From Mytilus galloprovincialis (lineage: Eukaryota > Mollusca > Bivalvia > Mytilida > Mytilidae): a stretch of 64,000 bases of DNA. Of the stretch, positions 56,411 to 64,000 are shown piece by piece. The stretch covers positions 45,145,035-45,209,034 of the forward strand of contig NC_134843.1 of assembly GCF_965363235.1 (NCBI RefSeq), in the 5' to 3' direction. The notes below the pieces were generated by a model. The model was not told the origin of the DNA. It did no database searches and saw only the letters and a program-made list of their open reading frames with translations. Within the stretch, counting starts at the first letter, position 1, and every line of letters starts with the position of its first letter. Both the position numbers and the translations under genes were made by a program.

Positions 56411-59001
56411 TACTGTGGATTCATTTTTATTCGTGGTATACCAATTTTCGTGGGTTTCGTGGGTCACAGCGAACCACGAATTTAAGAATTCAACGAAGAA
56501 TAATCCCGAGAAATGTGTATGGATGTTTATTTCCGGTTATGTTATGCAGTTCTAGTATAGTGTTGACTAGCGATAAACATTGTAACATAACACGTGATTT
56601 TTATTGAAAGAATATACAAGTATTTTGATTAAATCTATAATAAATATATCGAATATCAGTGATAATTTACTTTTTAAAATTGATTAAAACTGTTCATGGA
56701 AAATAACTGCAAGTTGTAATATAATCCTTTTTATAAATAAAGTGGGATTCTGTCAACGTTTTATTTTGTGTTGAATAACTCTTAATCATGTTTTGGTTAG
56801 TGTATTGCTATAACTTTGTTTCAGCATATATACATTCAATATTTACACCAAAGCAATTTAAAACAACAATCATGATTTCCAATTATTCAACTGCAATGTG
56901 AATTAAAATTGGGCGCGAACGTGTAGAGTGCGAACAGACCTTGGGTGCGAACGTGCTAACGTGTAGGGTGCGAAAGTGTATTGGGCGCGAACGGAACCAA
57001 GGATGTTATATGATCTCCTAAATAAAAAAGAAATCCACGAATTACGTATCTAATTTTTAGCTCACCTGTCGTCTGTCGTCGTCTGTCGTTGTAAACTATT
57101 TCAAGAATCTTCTCCTCTGAAACAACTGGGCCAAATACTTTCAAACTTTAACTGAATGTTCCTTAGGGTATCTAATTTATAAATTGTATCCGAAGTTTTG
57201 ATCTATCAACAAACATGGTCGCCATTGCTAAAAATAGAACATAGGGGTCAAATGCAGTTTTTGGCTTATAACTCAAAAACCAAAGCATTTAGAGCAAATC
57301 TGACATGGGGTAATATTGTTTATCAGGTCAAGATCTATCTGCCCTGAAATTTTCAGATGAATCAGACAACCCGTTGTTGGGTTGCTGCCCCTGAATTGGT
57401 AATTTTAAGGAAATTTTGCTGTTTTTGGTTATTATCTTGAATATTATTATAGATAGAGATAAACTGTAAACAGCAATAATGTTCAGCAAAGTAAGATTTA
57501 CAAATAAGTCAACATGACGGAAATGGTCAGTTGACCCCTTCAGGAGTTATTGCCCTTTATAGTCAATTTTTAACCATTTTTCGTAAATCTTAGTAATCTT
57601 TTACAAAAATCTTCTCCTCTGAAACTACTGAGCAAAATACTTTCAAACTTTAACTGAATGTTCCTTAGGGTATCTTGTTTGTAAATTGTATCCGAAGTTA
57701 TGATCTATCAACAAACATGGTCGCCATTGCTAAAAATAGAACATAGGGGTCAAATGCAGTTTTTGGCTTATAACTCAAAAACCAAAGCATTTAGAGCAAA
57801 TCTGACCTGGGCTATATTGTTTATCAGGTCAAGATCTATCTGCCCTGAAATTTTCAGATGAATCAGACAACCTGTTGTTGGGTTGCTGCCCCTGAATTGA
57901 TAATTTTAAGGAAATTTTGCTGTTTTTGGTTATTATCTTGAATATTATTATAGATAGAGATAAACTGTAAACAGCAATAATGTTCAGCAAAGTAAGATTT
58001 ACAAATAAGTCAAATGACAAAAATGGTCAGTTGACCCCTTTAGGAGTTATTGCCCTTTATAGTCAATTTTTAACCATTTTTCGTAAATCTTAAAAATCTT
58101 TTACAAAATTCTTCTCCTCTGAAACTACTGGGCCAAATACTTCCAAACTTTAACTGAATGTTCCTTAGGGTATCTAGTTTGTAAATTGTATCCGAAGTTA
58201 TGATCTATCAACAAACATGGTCGCCATTGCTAAAAATAGAACATAGGGGTCAAATGCAGTTTTTGGCTTATAACTCAAAAACCAAAGCATTTAGAGCAAA
58301 TCTGACCTGGGGTTACATTGTTAATCAGGTCAAGATCTACAATGTATCTGCCCTGAAATTTTCAGATGAATCAGACAACCTGTTGTTGGGTTGCTGCCCC
58401 TGAATTGATAATTTTAAGGAAATTTTGCTGTTTTTGTTTATTATCTTGAATATAATTATAGATAGAAATAAACTGTAAACAGCAATGATGTTCAGCAAAG
58501 TAAGATCTTCAATTAAGTCAATTTGACCAAAATTGTCAATTGACCCCTTAAGGAGTTATTGCCCTTTAAGGACTTTTTTCGCAATTTGTTCATCATGTTG
58601 ACTTACTTTAAAAAATCTTCTCCTTTGAAACTGCTGTATCAATTTCAGCCAAACTTAGGCTAAATGAGTTTCAGAGTATTTAGTATAAATTTTATATTTT
58701 ATTTCCTTGTATGTCAAGAAACATAGCTACTATGGCTAAAATAGAACATAGGAGAAAATGATTATTTTTTTTGGCTTTTGAAGAAAATAGGACGATCCAA
58801 AAAACATTTAAATAAATTGAAAAGCCAAAATAATCATTGATGAGAGATTTAACCAAAAGAATTAAGGTGAGCGATTCAGGCTCTTGAGAGCCTCTTGTTT
58901 TTGTTGTAATCAGCGATCCACGAATTTACGTATACCACGAAACGTCTTTTTTTCTCTATCCACGAAAATTGATACCCACGAAAATAAATGAATCCACAGT
59001 A
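56411..59001. mobile_element. MITE with TA-flanked ctgtggattcat ends, split by a nested element
   Basis: The left end (TActgtggattcatttttat, tcgtgg) and right end (ccacga, ataaatgaatccacagTA) are inverted for about 40 bp and flanked by TA, as in Tc1/mariner-type elements. Without the nested element at 57058-58899 it is ~750 bp. Near 56915-57000 there are short gggtgcgaacgtg repeats. Confidence 0.8.
57058..58899 (-). mobile_element. Repeat-rich element with ~500-bp tandem units, copy 2 (inverted)
   Basis: This is the reverse-oriented relative of 37787-39673: it starts tagctcacctgtcgtctgtc and ends ggtgagcgattcaggctctt, gagagcctcttgtt. Blocks such as aatcttctcctctgaaac recur near 57107, 57608 and 58108. 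Non-coding; the apparent frames cover repeats. Confidence 0.75.
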
Positions 59002-59092
59002 ATCACAATCCAAATTTAAAGCTGAATCCAGCTTGAATGTTGTGTCCATACTTGCCCCAACCGTTCAGGGTTCAACCTCTGTGGTCGTATAA

Positions 59093-59539
59093 AGCTGCGC
59101 CCTGCGAAGCATCTGGTTTATACATGTATCTAATGATGTTAGCTCCCTTTTTATTTTCATAAATTTCTAATATGACATTGAGAATTAATTGAACATTATT
59201 TGTTTAAAGTCTGACAACAGATTTACTAAGTATTTTTCAACAGCACATATACAGTGTATTGCACAACAACAAAATCTTTAGTTAAATTTAAATTAAATTC
59301 ATATGACCAATTTCAAGTTCTTTGATTACATTTTTTCAGAAACCTACAATATGTCAAATATTTCATGTATTTAATTACAATCCAAATTCAGACGTGTATC
59401 TATTGTGTCCATTTTTGCCCCCACTGTTCAGGGTTGGACCTCTGTGGGCACATCTAGTTGCGCTCAGCAAAACAGTTTATTCTTTTGTAAAACAAAAAAG
59501 AGTCTTATTCTTTTCATGTGAATATGGGAGTAGATGTGA
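59093..59539. other. Gene-free stretch with decayed repeat
   Basis: About 59395-59470 repeats the ccgttcagggttggacctct, gcgctcagcaaaac segment of the tacgacc family. No gene. Confidence 0.5.
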
Positions 59540-60650
59540 GCCAAAATTTGTTCCTGTGAAAAAAGTTCTAGTGGAACTAATATCACAGGAAATATGTTCT
59601 GGGAGAACTTTTTTCACAGACTATTTCTATATAATTTGTTCCATCTCTATGAAATCAGTTCCACACTTTACCTGGTTAAATAAGTTCTGGGTTGGTGAAA
59701 TTTGTTCCTTACCTAGTGAAATAAGTTCCATGTTTGTGAGATTTGTTCCTTACTTGGTGAAATAAGTTGTGGGTTTGCATTTGGGTTATAAAAAAACATG
59801 TATTATATTGATAATGTAATAAATAATAAGTGTAAACATTCAATTTGGATCCTGTACATGTGGAGTAAATCAAAAGTTAAATAACATTCTCAATTAATAA
59901 TACTAAAAATGACACTTATGAACCAGGAAAGAGTAGAATAAGAAATAATAATAAAAGTCATTCTGAAAAAAAGTATTTTAATTAAAGATGAACATTTGTA
60001 CTAATTAAGTAATTTGAAAAGGACAATGTAACTGTTTTATTAAAATTATATTAAAAGACATAAAGAAACAAAAGACACTCTTTTAAAACTGTGCAATGAC
60101 CATACATGTAGCTAAGTACATGTATGAACACCCATGACAGATCAACAGAAAATAAGGAGGTTGAATACCACATAAATGATAAAACATACATTGTAGATAC
60201 AAATTATGATACATTATAATCGCTTTTATTTCTTATCTTCATCCTACAGTCATGCCTTCAATTGCATATGTACCCCATGCAAGCATAGTACAACTATTAA
60301 GTGTAACAAGAAAATATTTTGCTGCGCAATATGTTTAAGGTACTTATTTTCTGTGAAATAGATTCAACAAGAACATTTTCATTGATTCCTGTAAAATACT
60401 TTCGTTCAAAACTAATATCACAGGAACTTATTTCACTTTTTTCCCCCAAATTTTAATATTAGAACAAAACTCATGGACATGATGGAGCTGTGATTTTTGT
60501 TCCGGAACTTATTTCATATTTGGTTAAAAAATTAGTTCCGGAACAAATTTTATAGTGCTGGAACAAATTTTCTGTGATATAAGTTCCGATGGAACATATT
60601 TCCTATGATATTTGTTCTGACAGAACAAATGTCACGCTGGAACAATTTAG
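59540..60650. repeat. Inverted-repeat region rich in ggaacttatttc
   Basis: The left part (59540-59770: ttgttcctgtgaaaaaagtt, ggaactaatatcacaggaaa) is mirrored by the right part (60400-60650: atcacaggaacttatttcac, atggaacatatttcc). Short gaaataagttcc units repeat within each arm. The spacer is AT-rich. Possibly a foldback element; no TSD identified. Confidence 0.55.
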
Positions 60651-60732
60651 TGGTTACATAGACTCCTTAGACTTATGCATGTTATGTAAGAGTGTAAAAC
60701 GTCCCGTAACTTGTGTGCTATGTACATATGGA

Positions 60733-61310
60733 CCTAATTAAAATTGATATAATCATGATATTAAAAATAAGGAAAATAGTTTACAATAAGGTCGAATAAA
60801 ATGATTTGTGTGTTTCCTATTACATCTTTGAAAAAATATATGGTAGGTAGGAAAGGTTAACTCGAATGACTGAGTAACACCATTATTTTCCGAATAACAC
60901 TGTATTTTTCGAAATATGCATGTTAAAAAGTCTCTAATATGTATACATGTTTGTACTATTGTTTCAGAAAAAGGGAGAAGGTTTGGTACTATTAAAACGT
61001 TTAATCCCATTGCAAATGTTTGCACCTGTCCTAAGTCAGGAATCTGATGTACAGTAGTTGTCATTTGTTTATGTAATTTAGAAGTGGTTTTTTTTATAGA
61101 TTAGACTGTTGGTTTTCCCTTTTGAATGGTTTTACAAGTCTAGTAATTTTTGGGCCCTTTATAGCTTGTTGTTTGGTGTGAGCCAAGGCTCCATGTTGAA
61201 GGCCGTACATTGACCTATAATGGTTTACTTTTATAAATTGTTATTCATGTTATTTGGATGTATAGTTGTCTCATTGGCACTCATACCACATCTTCCTATA
61301 TCTAATATTA
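60733..61310 (+). repeat. Dispersed mussel repeats
   Basis: The text 61035-61310 (ctaagtcaggaatctgatgt, tagcttgttgtttggtgtga, aggccgtacattgacctata, ttgtctcattggcactcata) is a full-length diverged copy of the family whose pieces occur at 1-120, 570-700 and 14675-14790. Confidence 0.75.
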
Positions 61311-62464
61311 AAATTTCAAGTGTTATTTGGTCATTACAAGTGTTAGTCGGTCATTCCCGGTACCCGGTTATTGCCGGTAGGAAAGGATTTTTTTTACTTC
61401 ACAAATTTTTTTTACATTGAGTCTGGGAGAGAAATTCTACTTAGGTAGGCTATTTCTATGTTTTAAATATAGGGTAGGTACATGCAGGGAAATAAGATAA
61501 AGAACACACATATTTTTTTATTGGTCTAACATACATGTATATACATTATGTACAGTAGCTTTGATAGTTTGATAAGTTGGTGGGTCTTTTAAATGTTAAG
61601 AGTGGATATCCCACTTTTGAAGGATTCCAGGGTGTCAGACATATACCTATTGCTTCAGGTATTGAATCCAATCCGAAATAGAGTTAGGATACTGTAGAAG
61701 AAAATTTATAGAATTTTTTTTGTTTTTATAACTTATACATTGTTATAGACTAAATTTTAAGGGTTTGTTCAAATATACAAATAATGATGTGTAATATTAT
61801 ATTGCTATGATTGTCAAATTAAAGCAACAAATTTCTACCAGAGTCAAAATCATGTCTTTATGACATGCATGTAACTGTCATATAAAAGCAATTGGAAATT
61901 GGAATATACCAATAGAGATTCAAAGTAAATCTACATTTACCACAATTTCCTACATTTTATCAGAAAACAACCGGAAGAGTGGTATAGTGAAATTTAAACT
62001 GAATTATCCTTTGTGTATATTTGTACCTGTAGTTCCTCAAAAGTGTACCCTCTACTTCTAGTTTGTATATAGATATATTTATTTTATCAAATATCAACAC
62101 AAAACATTACAAAAGTAGTATAAAACAAAAGCAGACAAGTAAACATACTGAAATAAAAATGTCTTAAAACAATTGCTGATACCTGATCAGGATTGCCCAT
62201 GAAAGCCATACTGCTTATTTCCAATGGGGTTCTTTTATGGTAAACAATCAGGTAGACAACAGCAACTTTATGAAGTACAGGTCTGCAATTTCGAAGGGCA
62301 ATAAAGATTATAAGGAATAAAATTAAAGCATTCCAAATTTCATTTTATATATTTTATGAAGTTCAGAAAAATTTAGGTTGTAAATGTGTCATTGTGGTTA
62401 CCAGGTAAAACATCAAGTTTCTTGTTTGGGACATGCAAAACAAATTCTTGGTTTCCCCTTTCAG
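61311..62464. other. Gene-free stretch
   Basis: A fragment related to the 52603 MITE (ggtaggaaagg, ttacattgagtctgggag) lies at 61365-61490. The remainder is AT-rich with no gene or RNA recognised. Confidence 0.45.
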
Positions 62465-62600
62465 TATGTAAAAAAGAAGATGTGGTATGATTGCCAATGA
62501 GACAACTCTCCACAACAGACCAAATGACACAGAAATTAACAACTACAGGTCACTGCATGGTCTTCAACCATGAGCAAAGTCCATACCAGGTCAATTCTTT
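62465..62600 (+). repeat. Dispersed repeat (caatgagacaactctcc family)
   Basis: gatgtggtatgattgccaat through caaagtccataccaggt, a close relative of 3140-3330 and 33205-33345. Confidence 0.8.
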
Positions 62601-63155
62601 TTCAATACTGGTAGACTAGTAGATAAATAGAAAAGGGTACTTAGACACTATTTTAAGACAATAATCAATAACATTTTGACTGTCTGATAATTTCTTTTGA
62701 AAATTTTATTTGCAATTGTCTTTCATCAAGTTTAAGATACAGTTAGCTTATATCCAAAATTGATCATCAGGATATAGTATCAGATAAGTTTTTTTTAAAG
62801 GATTTCCTGTCAGGGTTTTACATGGTAAATTGGTTTAAGAAGATAAAAATTGTTTTATATTTTTGCAAAAAGTATTTAAATAAAATTAAAAAATATTTAA
62901 TATACAGTGTACATGTGTAATATTTCTGAAATATTTTAAGAATTTAACTAATGCCCTGCTGGATCACTATCCTAAGTCAAGCTTTCTGCAATAAAAGTTG
63001 CAGGCTTTACAAAAATCCAACACATAGTTATAATGCTCTTTAAAATGCTTGCTTTTTGTCTTCAAGTATAGTCATTTAATATCTTTAAAATAAAGATTGT
63101 AAGAAGAATGCCATTACAGATTCCTTTTTTTTTAATATGCATGAAGAGTTGTAAC
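62601..63155. other. Gene-free stretch
   Basis: AT-rich sequence without recognisable coding, RNA or repeat structure. Confidence 0.4.
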
Positions 63156-63390
63156 CATATAATGGAATTTGATGCGACTGTCATAGAAGTAAGAGGTTTA
63201 GCTAGCTTTCAAACCAGGTTCAATCCACCATTTTCTACATTTGAAAATGCCTGTACCAAGTCAGGAATATGACAGTTCTTGTCCATTCGTTTTTGATGCG
63301 TTTTGTTTTTTGATTTTGCCATGTGATTATGGTCTTTCCGAATTGATTTTCCTCTGAGTTCAGTATTTTTGTGATTTTACTATTTATATG
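63156..63390 (+). repeat. Dispersed repeat, second copy of 12836-13062
   Basis: Same order (gaatttgatgcgactgtcat, caatccaccattttctacat, gtcaggaatatgacagttct). Reverse-strand open frames here are shadows of the repeat. Confidence 0.8.
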
Positions 63391-63394
63391 TATA

Positions 63395-64000
63395 GGTTTG
63401 ATTACCTCCCTTACACTGCTTGTTTTCGAAAGTTTCAAGAAGAAATCTTCAATTGCACAGTATTGTGCAATAGATTTGTTAGATCTTTGACCACATTTAT
63501 TTTGTGACAAAAACCTATGTTATGTCAAAAATTTGATCACAATCCAAATCAGACAGTATCAAGCTTAAATATTGTGACCAAATTTGCCCCAACTGTTAAG
63601 GGTTTTGACCTCTGCGGTTGTATAAAGCTGCATCCTGTGGAGCACCTGGTTCTAATACTTTTAGCAATAGATCAACTATATTTGGTGTATGGAATAATTG
63701 TAAGGTGTATATCTGTCTGACAATTATCATCTGACCATGACCACATTTTCATGGTTCATGGGTCAATCTTAGGTTTTCCTTGTTAAGTTTGTTTTTTAGA
63801 TACTATATGCAAAATATCAACAATTATATTTAAAGCATGTAATGATTGTACATTGTAAGTTATATATGTTGGCTATGTTCATCTGACCTTGCCCTCTTTT
63901 TCATGGTTCATTGATCAATGTTAAGTTTCCCTGGTTAAGTTTATTTGTTAGATATGCAATAGGTCAACTACATGTATATACAGTATGTAAGGCATATTTT
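63395..64000 (+). repeat. Fragments of the tacgacc family and of the catctgaccttga tandem repeat
   Basis: 63395-63655 repeats pieces of 54711-59092 (ttgcacagtattgtgcaata, ggttgtataaagctgcatcc). From 63656 to the window edge are about two units of the tandem repeat seen at 53380-54280. No gene. Confidence 0.7.

Larger units (their letters stand above)
54711..59092 (+). mobile_element. Composite repeat element with tacgacc ends, carrying nested insertions
   Basis: It begins tacgaccgcaaa and ends gtggtcgtataaa (inverted). It contains four ~150-bp tandem units (54860-55430; aaggaaggttgggattgatt), two ~250-bp units (55430-55930; gtccaaaattaaactttgtt) and a short tandem at 55950-56180. The MITE 56411-59001 is inserted near its right end, and another element is nested in that. 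Confidence 0.65.

Overview
This is a eukaryotic, AT-rich, intron-containing window that looks like the nuclear genome of a marine mussel (Mytilus or a close bivalve). The evidence is the dispersed repeats I recognise from mussel DNA (the 'gtcaggaatatgacagtt', 'gcgtttcgtctac', 'caatgagacaactctcc' and 'ggcctaaggcc' families), the LINE, Penelope-like, BEL/Pao and Helitron content, long TA and TAA microsatellites, and GT-AG splice sites. There is no bacterial gene structure, and most of the sequence is transposon-derived. The species call is inference.

Layout. 1-8,600: dispersed repeats, a ~560-bp MITE, two small spliced-exon candidates (2890-2924 and 4021-4082) of an unidentified cysteine-containing protein, a decayed LINE (4991-7010) and a decayed Penelope-like reverse transcriptase (7262-8035). 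8,600-16,120: mostly gene-free, with a GC-rich island near 11 kb and a tandemly duplicated tRNA-derived SINE (13101-13957). 16,130-27,300: the best host locus. A three-exon gene encodes a ~120-residue secreted protein with two EF-hands (exons 21791-21886, 26221-26443, 27022-27065). The 5' part of its signal-peptide exon is amplified into a 71-bp tandem array of about 24 units. A 5'-truncated LINE (17148-21182) splits the array; its SGNH-hydrolase ORF1 and endonuclease/RT ORF2 are in one frame, separated by a single TAG. The first intron holds foldback-type inverted repeats and a hAT-like element.

27,750-30,600: a foldback element built of self-complementary 'caaaattgactttt' repeats, a second inverted-repeat element and a short MITE. 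30,640-31,890: a compact thiopurine-S-methyltransferase-like gene (minus strand) with an intronless coding region and a probable 5'UTR intron. 32,138-37,760: a very long inverted repeat whose arms carry a 21-bp minisatellite; a tandem Helitron pair sits in the right arm and the left arm preserves the empty site. 37,787-39,673: a repeat-rich element with ~500-bp internal tandem units, present again inverted at 57,058-58,899.

39,848-45,783: a TTAA-flanked MITE containing a young, internally deleted BEL/Pao LTR element (LTRs 39966-40616 and 44601-45246, target duplication TCCTG). 46,936-51,993: a MITE and a frameshifted LINE whose endonuclease domain is interrupted by a 2.1-kb element with 8-bp target duplication TTTTCCAT; that element carries a 36-bp perfect hairpin. 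52,600-64,000: nested and tandem mussel-type repeats with no convincing gene.

Only two loci look like functional host genes: the secreted EF-hand protein and the TPMT-like methyltransferase. They do not obviously work together. The main biology visible is repeated nested transposition, and remodelling of a host signal-peptide exon into a repeated array of acceptor sites and short ORFs.
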